Numbered from the stretch's first letter, positions 17,837-27,206 are shown. The stretch: DNA of 64,000 bases from Legionella_A sp963772805 (GCA_963772805.1 CAVYYU010000003.1:186001-250000); one strand, 5' to 3'. Numbers and translations: made by a program. The notes: a model not told the origin generated them from the sequence alone.

Positions 17837-18118
17837 TTAGCCCAGCTCTTTGATAAGGCTCTTGTTGTGCTGAATTTTTTGTCTAATCTCTGTTCGGAAT
17901 GCCTTAGCCTCATTTGTAGTTTCGCCATGCTTTAAAGCGTTGAGGTTATAGCGTGGCGCACCAGAGCCTCGCGCGCCACCATGTACGCGACAGCGGGCTT
18001 TTCCTTTAACAGCAGGGCAGCGACAAGGTTTACCATTATTACCTTTTGTTCGTGCGCCACATCGGGGCGCAGAGTCAAACGCATAGCGTTTTTTCTCGGT
18101 TCTTGAGGTTGTTTTCAT
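17837..18118 (-). CDS. HGGxSTG-like small protein
   Basis: A 93-residue basic protein with a Cys/His-rich N-terminal half, CGARTKGNNGKPCRCPAVKG followed by ARCRVHGG (about residues 20-48), and the GSGAPRYNLNALKHG segment. This is the layout of the HGGxSTG-domain proteins found on phages and mobile islands, in which a small zinc-binding knuckle is likely. No enzymatic role is established. Its start overlaps the upstream gene stop by 4 bp (18115-18118), so the two are coupled. Confidence 0.75.
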   Translation of the reverse strand: MKTTSRTEKKRYAFDSAPRCGARTKGNNGKPCRCPAVKGKARCRVHGGARGSGAPRYNLNALKHGETTNEAKAFRTEIRQKIQHNKSLIKELG

Positions 18119-18591
18119 GTTTTTACCTTTTTACCCATACCCCCTTGGATATTGCCAACAACCGCTTGACCTCCTTGATGGACATCAACACGCTCAACAA
18201 TGATTTTTTGCCCCCCAACACCTTGTAACTTTGCTAGTATGTTGGCTTGTTGTACAAAGCAATTGGCTAATTTTACTGCTGTGTTAGTGTAGTACTTCTT
18301 TAACTCCAAGCTATCAATGGCGTTAGCATAGGTCATTGTTCGCTGTTGTAGTTCATGGATAGATAGCATTTGCGCGGCAAGCATTGATTGCAAGCCACCA
18401 TTTACATCAAGCGCTATCAAAGCATCACTGCTTTTTTGCTTGGCCTTATCCATATCAAATTTTTCAGCTCTGATATTGTTGGTTGCAATAGCATTTTCAT
18501 CAATGATATGCCGATTAAATTTCTCTTTTGCCTCAGTCATATCCTGTGGGGTATAGATCTGTTTATCTTGCGCTGTTTCAAGGTTCGGCAT
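18115..18591 (-). CDS. hypothetical island protein
   Basis: A 158-residue soluble, mainly helical protein, unrecognised. It is predicted to be alpha-helical from about 10 to 125 (with SMLAAQMLSIHELQQRT and the YYTNTAVKLANCFVQQANILAKL segment), and then ends in a Gly/Val/Lys tail. The downstream HGGxSTG-like gene overlaps it by 4 bp. A pair of small proteins of this sort is seen on other mobile elements near packaging or replication genes, but I cannot assign a function. Confidence 0.65.
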   Translation of the reverse strand: MPNLETAQDKQIYTPQDMTEAKEKFNRHIIDENAIATNNIRAEKFDMDKAKQKSSDALIALDVNGGLQSMLAAQMLSIHELQQRTMTYANAIDSLELKKYYTNTAVKLANCFVQQANILAKLQGVGGQKIIVERVDVHQGGQAVVGNIQGGMGKKVKT

Positions 18592-18617
18592 AATTCCTCC
18601 TTTATTATGATTATAAA

Positions 18618-18941
18618 TTATTTATTTCGCGCTTTGCCTGAGTAATGCGGCTTACCTGCGGATATCCATAGTTCTATGTGTAATCGTAATGATTCCTCAG
18701 GTATATCGCCGTTGATTATATCTTGTTCGTCATCGGTGGATAACAGCCCATCGATAACTTGCTGTGGTTCAATTTGTAGGTTAACGCAACATTTCTCGAT
18801 AAAGTTAATAAGATCGAATGTTACTGTATTATTTTTATCGAAATGCTTCGAAGTGGTGCTGACAAAACCGACAGAAGATTGTGTCAGTTTTGTCGGTTCG
18901 CTCTTGTTCACATCATCTAATTTTTTTAGCCAGCGTCCCAT
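18618..18941 (-). CDS. hypothetical protein downstream of the primase-like gene
   Basis: A 107-residue protein starting MGRWLKKLDDV at ATG 18941-18939, preceded by an AAGGGGA ribosome site. A longer in-frame start at 18986 would overlap the primase gene and lacks a ribosome site. The start sits one base past the upstream stop codon region, so it is translationally linked to the DUF3987 gene. The C-terminus is acidic (LSTDDEQDIINGDIPEE), then basic. Function is unknown. Small MGRWL proteins after plasmid or island primases are familiar, and a replication-accessory role is a guess. Confidence 0.6.
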   Translation of the reverse strand: MGRWLKKLDDVNKSEPTKLTQSSVGFVSTTSKHFDKNNTVTFDLINFIEKCCVNLQIEPQQVIDGLLSTDDEQDIINGDIPEESLRLHIELWISAGKPHYSGKARNK

Positions 18942-18942
18942 A

Positions 18943-19911
18943 TTAATTCCCCTTGGATTGTTTAGAGTTAATCCATTGATAAACAATTTTTGGGCGCCCG
19001 TTAGTATCCGCTGCGCTTAATGTTTTCGCTTGAATATGGCCATAATCAATAAGCCAATTTAGAGCATCATTAACTGCGTCAATACTATCAAGCCCTGACC
19101 ATCCTTTGCGCTGTATATCGCGGGCTGTTAGGGGACTAGGTAGCTTGGATTTACGTTCCAAAATTAGTTTTGCGCCATCAAGACTGTGATTTATAGCAAG
19201 GCTATAAAGGCGTTTAGCATGACTCAGTAAATAGTCTGCCCAATCTAATGCGCGCGCAGTAGCTTCTATTCCTACAGTTTTACGACCACCATCAATTATT
19301 TCAAAGAGCAATGCTAAGCCTGCAATGGTTTGTGGCATTTTCAACATATGGCTTTCAAGGGTTGGGTGAATATCAGGGTTACGCGCAGTATCTTGAATTT
19401 CCTTCATCCATGTAATAAATAACTGTTGTGCTTCATCTGTAAAACGGAAGCAATATGGTTCTTCATTTTGGGTATTAAAATGGAGTTTGTGAAGCATTTC
19501 AAATACAGCGTAATATTTTGTCCTTGCCTGTTGATTAGGTGCACGATCAATCCACGCCCAACTGCCAATATCATCCGGCCATATAGCCAATTGAAAACGC
19601 TGAATCAATCCATCATCAGACGTGCCTCTAATAGCATCTCGAACCAGCGTGGCAATTTTGCTTGGCTGAATCCCTCCGATAATTGAAAGAGTGCAATTTT
19701 GAATTTCAATTGTGCCGCGACCGATGCGGTCATAGGTGTAATGCCCATTACCATCAAAACATTCGAGGTAAAAGGCGCGATCAGATTGATGTTCCTCCTT
19801 ATTCAGTTTTGCCAGCCAGCCTGATAGCTCATCACGCACCAGTATCAAACCGTTAGAATTTTCGTTTAATAATTCACCCAATTTTTCTATGGTGGCATCA
19901 TTCACTACCAA
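18943..19911 (-). pseudogene. DUF3987 primase/helicase-type protein, 3' part (split by IS21)
   Basis: The C-terminal part of a gene whose 5' part is at 23185-24744. Native sequence runs from 19907 to 18943 (321 codons). The open frame begins with a TTG in the target-site region and has no ribosome site of its own. It opens with VVNDATIEKLGELL and the Walker B-like GLILVRDELSGW, followed by GGIQPSKIATLV and the sensor-like DDGLIQRF, all features of DUF3987. Joining the two parts across the IS21 restores an 827-codon frame (826 residues). The IS falls between the Walker A-like and Walker B-like motifs, so neither part can be an active ATPase. Confidence 0.85.
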
Positions 19912-20038
19912 TTGTAGACAGTGCTAATAACCCGCGAATAAATGGCGCAGGCCATTAATAATCCCTCTAATCCCATTTAACCTGAAATATCCCTACATAG
20001 ACCACATTAAGAACAATCCGATAAATTAATCTAAAATT

Positions 20039-20157
20039 AAGGGACTAATGAAACCCGTTTGATACCGTTCGTGATTTAGAGGTCGCCTACGATATCAAAC
20101 GTTAGCCAGTCCCTTGATTTAAGCTTATCACGTGATCACATAAATACCAGGTTTCAT
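20039..20157. repeat. nested inverted repeats inside the IS21 element
   Basis: Three inverted pairs lie in 119 bp: AAGGGACT (20039-20046) with AGTCCCTT (20108-20115), ATGAAACC (20048-20055) with GGTTTCAT (20150-20157), and GTTTGATA (20057-20064) with TATCAAAC (20093-20100). They precede the Cys-rich passenger gene and could fold into alternative structures. Confidence 0.6.
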
Positions 20158-20172
20158 TAGCAAAGGAATGCT

Positions 20173-20616
20173 ATGGAACCCACACCAAGACTATTTCTGT
20201 GCGCGCGCTGCTTTGAGCAGGTCATTATCTGCACCCACTGCGATCGAGGGAATATTTACTGTGGTTTTTCTTGTTCAATTGCCACACGCAAAAATTCGTT
20301 ACGTGAAGCCGGGCGTCGCTATCAAAATAGTATCAAAGGCAGGTTAAATCATGCATTGCGCCAACGTCATTATATGCAACGGCTACGAGATTTTAAAAAT
20401 AAAATGACGCATCAGGGTTCCCGCGAAACCACTCCGGATGGTCTACTGTTCTTGGTTAAAAACAAGGCAACAAAGACGGATAAGAGACAAGTAAATCACC
20501 CGACAACATGTTATTTATGCCACACATCTGTCTCTTCTTTGCTTCGTTCAAGGTTTTTGCGTTATGGAGCCCCCAAAAAAACGCATTCTTTATCGTCTTG
20601 TTCGCGACCACCTTGA
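20173..20616 (+). CDS. Cys-rich IS21-associated passenger protein
   Basis: A 147-residue basic protein. The N-terminal zinc-knuckle-like region has CARCFEQVIICTHC, then YCGFSC (residues about 10-35). A strongly basic helix follows, REAGRRYQNSIKGRLNHALRQ, and a second Cys pair, TCYLCH, lies near residue 114. From memory, proteins with this RRYQ...GR..HA.RQ pattern accompany IS21-like istA/istB pairs in other proteobacteria. A role in target choice or in regulating transposition is a guess. It starts at ATG 20173 with AAAGGA upstream and lies fully inside the element. Confidence 0.7.
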   Translation: MEPTPRLFLCARCFEQVIICTHCDRGNIYCGFSCSIATRKNSLREAGRRYQNSIKGRLNHALRQRHYMQRLRDFKNKMTHQGSRETTPDGLLFLVKNKATKTDKRQVNHPTTCYLCHTSVSSLLRSRFLRYGAPKKTHSLSSCSRPP

Positions 20617-20642
20617 TAAATATCTAAATGAGGAGCAGAAGC

Positions 20643-22145
20643 ATGAGCATTTCAGATGAGTTACAAGCCAATATATTGCGTTATTATCACGTTGAAAAAT
20701 GGCGTGTGGGGACGATTTCATCCCAATTAGGCGTACATCACAGCACAATAAAACGTGTCCTGTCAGAAACAGGCATACCTAAGAAAAATATCCTCGTACA
20801 ATCGTCAATGATAGATCCGTATTTATCGTTTGTACTGAATACGTTGCAACGTTATCCAAACCTGACTGCAAGCCGTCTGTTTGCCATGGTTCAAGAACGG
20901 GGTTATCCCGGCAGGATTGATCATTTTCGCCATCTCATCTCGTGTTATCGACCGAGGCCAGCAGCCGAAGCCTATCTACGATTAAGAACCTTGCCGGGTG
21001 AGCAAGCGCAAGTTGACTGGGGGCATTTCGGTTATATGACGGTCGGACTCGCAAAGCGACCACTAATGGCTTTTGTCATGGTATTAAGTTACTCCCGGAA
21101 AATTTATTTGCATTTTTACTTCAATCAACGCACAGAAAATTTTTTACGTGGCCATGAAAATGCCTTTCAAACCTTTGGTGGCGTGCCTCGCGTACTGTTA
21201 TATGACAACCTCAAGAGTGCTGTATTAGAGCGACAGGGAGATGCCATTCGGTTTAACCCGACCTTGCTGGCGTTTGCTGCTCACTACCACTTTGAACCAA
21301 GACCCTGTGCTGTTTATCGTGGCAACGAAAAAGGACGGGTGGAACGGGCCATCCGCTATGTTCGTGATAATTTCTTTGCAGCGCGCACGTATCGCGATTT
21401 AGATGATCTGAATGCTCAGGCAATTCATTGGTGTGAAACACAAGCTGCCAACAGACCTTGTCCCGAAGATAAAACAAAGTCTGTCCGCGCTGTGTTTCAA
21501 GATGAGCAACCACGATTGGTCGAATGCCCCGATAACCCATACCCGGTCGATGAAATAGAAACCGTGCATATCGGTAAAACACCCTATGCCCGATTCGATA
21601 TGAATGACTATTCTGTTCCGCATGACCATGTGCGAAAAACGTTAACCATTCACGCCACGCTTGATGTGGTGACCATTCTGGATGGAACTACCGTGCTCGC
21701 GAAACACCCTCGCAGTTATGACAAGGCCAAACAAATAGAATGTGCAGAACACATTGAAACGCTCATTGAACGCAAGAAACAGGCACGATTGCATCGTGGC
21801 CAAAGCCGATTAACACACGCGATTGACTGTGCAGGCTCTTTCTTGGATGCAGCAGCTCTGCATGGTTATTCCCTGAGTTCGACGAGCCGCCAACTGTTGT
21901 CTTTACTGGACGATTATGGAGCCAGCGAACTGGATGAGGCGATGAAAGATGCACTGGCTCGTGGCGTACCGCATCCCAATGCAGTGCGGATGGGTTTACA
22001 ACGACGGCAAGATGAGCGACATCAACCGCCACTGGTCGTCTTGCCTGTCTCTGACGACAAACGCATCAATGAACTCATCGTAAAGCCCCATAAATTAAGT
22101 GATTACGATGTGCTCAATCAGCCTGAACCGATAGAGGAGAAATAA
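20643..22145 (+). CDS. istA: IS21 transposase IstA
   Basis: A 500-residue DDE transposase. A helix-turn-helix (LQANILRYYHVEKWRVGTIS, then LGVHHSTIKRVL) is followed by an rve core with EQAQVDWGHFGY (first Asp), LLYDNLKSAV (second Asp) and GRVERAIRYVRDNF (Glu), and a C-terminal Mu-like beta-barrel region. I place the start at ATG 20643, which has GAGGAG upstream; the ATG at 20628 lies within that ribosome site. It is followed after 2 bp by istB. Confidence 0.93.
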   Translation: MSISDELQANILRYYHVEKWRVGTISSQLGVHHSTIKRVLSETGIPKKNILVQSSMIDPYLSFVLNTLQRYPNLTASRLFAMVQERGYPGRIDHFRHLISCYRPRPAAEAYLRLRTLPGEQAQVDWGHFGYMTVGLAKRPLMAFVMVLSYSRKIYLHFYFNQRTENFLRGHENAFQTFGGVPRVLLYDNLKSAVLERQGDAIRFNPTLLAFAAHYHFEPRPCAVYRGNEKGRVERAIRYVRDNFFAARTYRDLDDLNAQAIHWCETQAANRPCPEDKTKSVRAVFQDEQPRLVECPDNPYPVDEIETVHIGKTPYARFDMNDYSVPHDHVRKTLTIHATLDVVTILDGTTVLAKHPRSYDKAKQIECAEHIETLIERKKQARLHRGQSRLTHAIDCAGSFLDAAALHGYSLSSTSRQLLSLLDDYGASELDEAMKDALARGVPHPNAVRMGLQRRQDERHQPPLVVLPVSDDKRINELIVKPHKLSDYDVLNQPEPIEEK

Positions 22146-22147
22146 TC

Positions 22148-22927
22148 ATGTTACCCGATTTATTTATGCAGCGCGCAAAAGCACTCAAGCTTCACGGCCT
22201 CATCAACCACTGGGATGAGGTAGTTGATGCTGCATGGCTTGAAAAACTCATCTGTTGGGAAGAAACCTATCGCTCCCAAAAGAGCCTGGACAGTCGTCTA
22301 CGCAGTGCACGCATCGGTCGCTTCAAACCATTAGTTGACTTTGACTGGGGCTGGCCAAAACGTTGTGACCGGGATGTCATTGAGGAATGGATGCAGTTGA
22401 ATTTTATGAAAGATGCGACCAACGTCATTTTATGTGGTCCCAATGCAGTGGGCAAAACAACGATAGCCCGTAATATCGCATATCAAGCTATCCTGAAGGG
22501 ACATACCGCACTGTTTACAACGGCTGCGGGGATGTTAAATGAGTTGGCTGCTATCGACAGCGATAGCGCATTGCGCCGTCGTATCAAAGGTTATGTACAG
22601 CCCGCATTGCTCATCATCGACGAGGTCGGTTATCTGTCGTACTCCAATCGTCATGCGGATTTGTTGTTTGAAATCATTTCTCGGCGATACGAAGAAAAAT
22701 CGACGATTATTACCACTAACAAACAATTTAATGAATGGCGTGAAATCTTCCCCAATGCTGCTTGCGTGGTATCCATTATCGACAGACTTGTTCACCACTC
22801 AGAAATCGTCAATATCGAGGCCGAATCATTCCGGCTCAAGGAATGGAAAGACAACAGTGCCAGAAAGACAGCCGAGCGAGCCAGAAAAAAGAAGCCAGTT
22901 AAAACGGAGGAAACCGAACATGCGTGA
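22148..22927 (+). CDS. istB: IS21 transposition helper ATPase IstB
   Basis: A 259-residue AAA+ protein of the DnaC/IstB group that assists IstA in target selection. Walker A is GPNAVGKTT (about residues 98-106), Walker B is LLIIDEVG (about 155-162), and a sensor-type TIITTNKQFNEW follows. The C-terminus is Lys/Arg-rich. Spacing of 2 bp from istA and a TGA that overlaps the next small gene show tight coupling. Confidence 0.93.
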   Translation: MLPDLFMQRAKALKLHGLINHWDEVVDAAWLEKLICWEETYRSQKSLDSRLRSARIGRFKPLVDFDWGWPKRCDRDVIEEWMQLNFMKDATNVILCGPNAVGKTTIARNIAYQAILKGHTALFTTAAGMLNELAAIDSDSALRRRIKGYVQPALLIIDEVGYLSYSNRHADLLFEIISRRYEEKSTIITTNKQFNEWREIFPNAACVVSIIDRLVHHSEIVNIEAESFRLKEWKDNSARKTAERARKKKPVKTEETEHA

Positions 22928-23120
22928 CATGATGCTGGACGCTCTACTGCCAGAGTCCATGTCTGATGAGGCCGCATATAACCTGGTGAACTTTCTTGGC
23001 GACCTGACCCGTACTCTGGAGTGCATTTACCACACCCAGATTCGACGCCACCATCAGAAGGTTGAATCGGAATTTTATTATTCAATGTCAGATGGGGTCA
23101 TGGAGGACCCGCCGTTTTAG
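22920..23120 (+). CDS. small IS21-associated protein
   Basis: A 66-residue acidic protein starting MRDMMLDALLPESM at ATG 22920, preceded by GGAGG and overlapping the istB stop by 8 bases. It consists of one helical region (DEAAYNLVNFLGDLTRTLE), then IYHTQIRRHHQ and an acidic tail. No family recognised. The strong ribosome site and coupling to istB argue that it is translated and belongs to the IS. Confidence 0.6.
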   Translation: MRDMMLDALLPESMSDEAAYNLVNFLGDLTRTLECIYHTQIRRHHQKVESEFYYSMSDGVMEDPPF

Positions 23121-23184
23121 TTGTAGCTGGCAGCTTTGGTAGAAATTAGTTCAAGGTGGGTGTTGTACGTTAACCTTGATCAAT

Positions 23185-24744
23185 TTAAGCCTGCGCCATA
23201 TATCCGCGGTTTTGAGACACCGTTAACACCAATCTTTGTCGTACAGGTGAAGTAGCGCAATCCATTATTTTAAGAGCTTCTTTTGCCTGTTGACGATTGT
23301 TAGCTTTTATAGCTTTTTTTGCCTTATCTTTTGCGGCAAGTTTTTCCAATTCATTTAACTGGCATTCTTCCTCGTAATTTTTTTTATCTTCCTCAAACTG
23401 CTGCGCAGCCTTGGTATCAAACTGACGTAAGGGTTTGAGAGCCTCTTTCATGCTGGGGCTTTTCATTGCTGAGGGTCGCCCAATGATAGCTCCCCACTGA
23501 TTAGGAGTTACTGACCAATCATCAAGTTGCTTGGGGCAAATTAATGCTTTGCGTCCTAAGAGGCCAGATAACCCTACTATTGCAGCCACAGCAACAAAAT
23601 CAGGTAAGCTCTGTTGACGATCGGCCACATCAAAAACATAGTCCCTGATCGCTTCTGGTAGCATACAGGATTGAAATGGCATAACAGCAGGCCTCGGCTC
23701 CGGTAAGGGTTGAGGGGCTGTATATTGCGGCCATTGACTGAACATGTGATTGTTAATACCAGCTCTATCATTTTGTGTTGTAACTTTCGGCGATACTTTA
23801 ATGATGGCGTCTTTTTCTGATAGTCCTTCTCTACCCTTCATGAGGTCAAAGGAGTCATGCCAGTAACCATCATTGAAGAGATCATTGTGATGACTAAAAA
23901 ATTTATTACCTCTAACTGTGATACCAGCAACACCGGATGAAGATTCTGGTGATAACCATTTTTCATGATCGCTCGTTATTAACTTGCGTTTATATCCATA
24001 TTGAATCAAAAGATCGACCAGTTGATGTTCTTCATTAAATTTTTGTATGGGCGATCGCTCATCGCCTGATGCTTGCTGCTTATTACAAAGAGGAGTTTGA
24101 GTGCTTGGTGGCAAATCCTGAGGTTCAATTACTGCTACGGGCAAACCTTCCAAATATTCAAAATACAGCAATGTAGATTGACAGCCTACTGGTTTACGAG
24201 AATAGTACCATGCTTGAGCAAATACATTATTTTCCTTAGCGTATGCCAGTAAATGCCCTTCAATATTTTCATTAACCAGTAAAATCACAGCTTCTGCTGT
24301 AGCGGGTAATTGTGATTTAGAATAAGGTTGCTCGACTGCCAGAATAATCCGGTATCGATTGCCTTTATTTCCAGCGTAATGTGAATACGAACCATAAATC
24401 ACATGCCCAATATTCATCATTTTTAAGGTTTGATGAATTAATAATGGATCGGGTGCGCCATCAATTTCGCAGCCGTTATTATCGATGTGTTTATCACAGT
24501 CAATCATAAGCAGATTAGCCATGCTATCGGTGTTGGCATCATTCCGTGGCATACACCGTCCCTTCTCTACTTCGTTCAAAGAGGTTCTTATAAAATGGCT
24601 TCCATCCTTATTGCCATACGGAGCTTGCCTTAATTTATCGAGTAGTTCATCGCCATTGATGTTTTTAAATTGATTGGTTACTGTAACTCCGGTTTCTGTC
24701 GAAGCCACTACAGTATTCTTCAAAATTGATATAAAATCTGTCAT
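23185..24744 (-). pseudogene. DUF3987 primase/helicase-type protein, 5' part (split by IS21)
   Basis: N-terminal 505 native residues (24744 to 23229), then 14 residues read into the IS21 end. Residues 1-230 resemble the primase-associated N-terminal region of such island proteins (NLLMIDCDKH, HVIYGSYSHY, NRYRIILAVEQP). The DUF3987 ATPase starts near 370 and carries the Walker A-like GAIIGRPSAMKSPSM. A Lys/Glu-rich helix (about 450-495) precedes the insertion. With 18943-19907 it rebuilds an 826-residue protein, likely the replication initiator/helicase of the island. It is now interrupted, so autonomous replication is doubtful. Confidence 0.85.
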
Positions 24745-24790
24745 GTTAAATCCCTATAATGAGGGGGCGGTCACCCCCGATGCCCAAACT

Positions 24791-25237
24791 TTATTGGTTA
24801 ATGCTTTTCTCATTGCTGAGGAGGGCATTAATCTCAATCCTTATTTCATCCAGCCTAAATGGAAGGTCACTCCAAAAACACCAAAGGGCTGGAAACTCAA
24901 TTAAGCGGTTAAGAAATGTTGATACATCCTCAATAAGTTTTTGTTGGCGTTCACACTCAATAAGGGAGGTCATTTCCTCTTGCTGTTTAATTCGTTGAAT
25001 AGGGTCTTTATAACGGGCAATCTCTTCTGACAGCATAAAATAATCACAAGTCCCATTAGGGTTCTTGGTGCTTTCTATTGGGATAAATCGTTTGTTACGA
25101 AGGTATGAAGCATAGGAATGGAGTGAGTCATTATTATCAGCAAGCCCCATGTCGCCCAGTCTTTTTCGGTTAAGTATTGACCCGCCAAGCATGGCTTTTA
25201 GACATTTAGAGGCTTTTGTTTTTGTATTGTTATTCAT
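24791..25237 (-). CDS. hypothetical protein, island regulatory operon
   Basis: A 148-residue protein, unrecognised at family level. Residues 8-58 (KASKCLKAMLGGSILNRKRL, then SLHSYASYLRNKRFIP) look like a winged-helix domain of the type found on mobile elements, with the remainder helical. It overlaps the upstream AlpA-like gene by 4 bp (25234-25237) and precedes the split primase gene by 46 bp, so it belongs to the replication/regulation operon. A DNA-binding replication-accessory role is an inference. Confidence 0.6.
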   Translation of the reverse strand: MNNNTKTKASKCLKAMLGGSILNRKRLGDMGLADNNDSLHSYASYLRNKRFIPIESTKNPNGTCDYFMLSEEIARYKDPIQRIKQQEEMTSLIECERQQKLIEDVSTFLNRLIEFPALWCFWSDLPFRLDEIRIEINALLSNEKSINQ

Positions 25238-25434
25238 GGTTGTTCATCCTGTACGTTTTCGTTAATCCATTGTTGAATAGCTGTTGCGTGCCAAACTAGC
25301 ACTGAGGTATGAAGTTTTGTGGGTTTAGGGAACGCCCCCTTCTCCCACCACCTTCTCAGGGTCAAGCGATTGCGCCCTGTGATTTGTTCAATGTCATTGA
25401 TGTAGAGCAATTGACGTTCGAGGGTATTATTCAT
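25234..25434 (-). CDS. AlpA/MerR-like DNA-binding protein
   Basis: A 66-residue regulator with LYINDIEQITGRNRLTLRRW, the WEKGAFPKP wing and a C-terminal VLVWHATAIQQWI, the pattern of AlpA-type phage/island regulators. In satellites AlpA activates the integrase or excision. It overlaps both neighbours by 4 bp (25431-25434 and 25234-25237). Confidence 0.8.
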   Translation of the reverse strand: MNNTLERQLLYINDIEQITGRNRLTLRRWWEKGAFPKPTKLHTSVLVWHATAIQQWINENVQDEQP

Positions 25435-25637
25435 TTAATGCCCTCCAATTGAGGTGATATGTCTATTCGGCATTGGGCAAGGTAATTATCTAGGTCGGAC
25501 TTTAGATACATGAATCTGCGTTTGCCAATGCGATAGCAAGGTAAGGGAATGGGGGTGCGGTTACGCCACTCCCATAATGTTTTTGGTTTGATTCCCAGAT
25601 ATGCTGCTGCTTCATTTGTATCGAATCGTTTATCCAT
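25431..25637 (-). CDS. excisionase-family helix-turn-helix protein
   Basis: A 68-residue protein with the winged-helix MerR/excisionase pattern: FDTNEAAAYLGIKPKTLWEW, the turn RNRTPIPLPCYRIGKRRFMY and a YLKSDLDNYLAQC helix. It is first in the three-gene operon that leads into the primase gene. It likely controls excision or operon expression. Which of this pair acts as excisionase is not decidable from sequence. Confidence 0.82.
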   Translation of the reverse strand: MDKRFDTNEAAAYLGIKPKTLWEWRNRTPIPLPCYRIGKRRFMYLKSDLDNYLAQCRIDISPQLEGIK

Positions 25638-25775
25638 TGTTTACCCCCGTTAGATCGTTTTAATCGGACAAAGGTAATTTAAGCTATTGTTAATTAATGA
25701 AAAAATAATATGAGATTTATGATGAATATGATGATTTTTATGAGCTTTGTGAGGGATTGAGTGATGTTTACGTAG

Positions 25776-27077
25776 TTATCTAGTCATGAACCAAGTAACA
25801 ATTTTTTTAATATGATTCTGTGCCGCATGATACTTAAAAGTATTCCCACATTTAAATTTGATCATATAGCTTCGTGTGCTATGTTGTTCAACAGATAGGA
25901 TCTTATAAGCAATATTATCCTTTTTTGTCAGGAGGGTGTTCCATATTGCTGTTGGAGTTAGTTCTTGCTCATTATCTTCGTCCAATATACGCTCTACTGC
26001 TAAGTAAAGAGATCTTGTATTATCGTTACAATGGTCAGAAAGTTTTGAAGAAGTTTGAGGATGTTGCTTAGAACGAGGGAGGTCATCTAGTTTGTGATTA
26101 ACTAGAAGGGAGCTAAATTCATCCAATTGAAGAAGAATACTTAATGCAAGCTCTTTGGTGACCTCAACACTCCAATCATCAGGTATTTCTCGCTCTGGAT
26201 TTTTTGCTACTACTGCAATATCAAGAATGCCATTTTGATCGGCAACATCGCGATGCGCAGGTAACATTAAAGCCCGCTCCCCTAATTCAATCCCTAACAT
26301 GCCACTGAGTTTTTCGCGTAATAACTTATGTATGCTTATAGCGTTATTTAGAAGCCTTTCATCATTATATTCTATGTCTCCGTAATCAGGATATTTTTTG
26401 GATGAAATAGCCAAATAATGCGCTAGATACTTTAACCATATTTTTTCAGGCAATTGGGTGGGGATGAAGGTTACAGGGGCATTGTTGCAAAAAACTCTTA
26501 AATTTCTGGCTAATTCAGCAGTTAGATTTTTTTCTGCCAAGTTGTGACGGTATAGTTTATTTTCTTTGTTTTCGCGCACTTTGAGAAGTTCAGGCTTTTG
26601 TTTATAAAGCAAATCTCCACCAACAGATTCTATTAAACGTAAGCTTATAGAAGACCATGAATCTTCTAGCGGATCTATCCAATAAGTGTTAATTCCTTTA
26701 CCTTTCCGGTCATGGGTAATATCCCAACTTATTCCCAGTTTTTTATATATTGCCTCTGTTTTAAAGCTAGTAGGTAAACTGGTAATTTCAAAAAGGTTGT
26801 GACACATTTGAATTTCATCGGCTATTTTTTTATGAAAAATATTGTCTATTGCATCAACATATTCACAAAGATTTTGATCACCCCAAGGAATGTTACCATA
26901 TGGACATTTTCTTTTTAGAACCGCTATTATCCAAGCTAACTCGCGAGTATTAGTCTTTTCTTTTTTAGCAAAATCATCGCTTTTAAAACATTTATTTGGT
27001 TCGGGGGCATATTCTTCAAGATAAGCAATTATTTTTTCGTGAAATAAGGAATGTGATTCATTAATAACTTTCATCAT
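25776..27077 (-). CDS. unrecognised 433-residue island protein
   Basis: No family recognised. It is predicted to be soluble, without signal peptide or membrane segment. The N-terminal 60 residues are helical, and the middle (about 140-330) is mixed. Asp/Glu-rich stretches include DIEYNDERLLNN and the VEVTKELALSILLQLDEF segment. The C-terminal 90 residues (TPTAIWNTLLTKKDNIAYKIL onward) could be a small winged-helix domain. It stands alone between the regulatory operon and RhuM, each separated by about 130 bp. An inverted pair GCCAAGC/GCTTGGC (about 27108 and 27161) lies upstream of its start. It is a cargo candidate, function unknown. Confidence 0.65.
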   Translation of the reverse strand: MMKVINESHSLFHEKIIAYLEEYAPEPNKCFKSDDFAKKEKTNTRELAWIIAVLKRKCPYGNIPWGDQNLCEYVDAIDNIFHKKIADEIQMCHNLFEITSLPTSFKTEAIYKKLGISWDITHDRKGKGINTYWIDPLEDSWSSISLRLIESVGGDLLYKQKPELLKVRENKENKLYRHNLAEKNLTAELARNLRVFCNNAPVTFIPTQLPEKIWLKYLAHYLAISSKKYPDYGDIEYNDERLLNNAISIHKLLREKLSGMLGIELGERALMLPAHRDVADQNGILDIAVVAKNPEREIPDDWSVEVTKELALSILLQLDEFSSLLVNHKLDDLPRSKQHPQTSSKLSDHCNDNTRSLYLAVERILDEDNEQELTPTAIWNTLLTKKDNIAYKILSVEQHSTRSYMIKFKCGNTFKYHAAQNHIKKIVTWFMTR

Positions 27078-27206
27078 TACTCCATCAAAGCAATATCATC
27101 ACTGGAATGTGCCAAGCAGAAGAGGTGATGAAACCCTTGATTCTCCTCGCGAAGGATAGCTTGGCGTGAGCATTATACAGCCGTGATTAAGCTCAACAAA
27201 ATGATT

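Larger units (their letters stand above)
19913..23228 (+). mobile_element. IS21-family element (3316 bp) with passenger genes
   Basis: The element begins TGTAGACAGTG and ends CGTTAACA, matching the TG...CA rule of the family, and is flanked by the 5-bp duplication CCAAT (19908-19912 and 23229-23233). The terminal repeats share about 28 of the first 40 positions, ending in a perfect ATGGCGCAGGC. It carries istA and istB, plus a Cys-rich gene before istA and a 66-residue gene after istB. That makes it longer than the usual 2-2.5 kb. It is inserted in the DUF3987 gene in the opposite orientation. Confidence 0.9.

Noticed and set aside
17641..17853. 70-codon plus-strand frame
   Set aside because: No recognisable product, odd composition and overlap with the end of the HGGxSTG-like gene.
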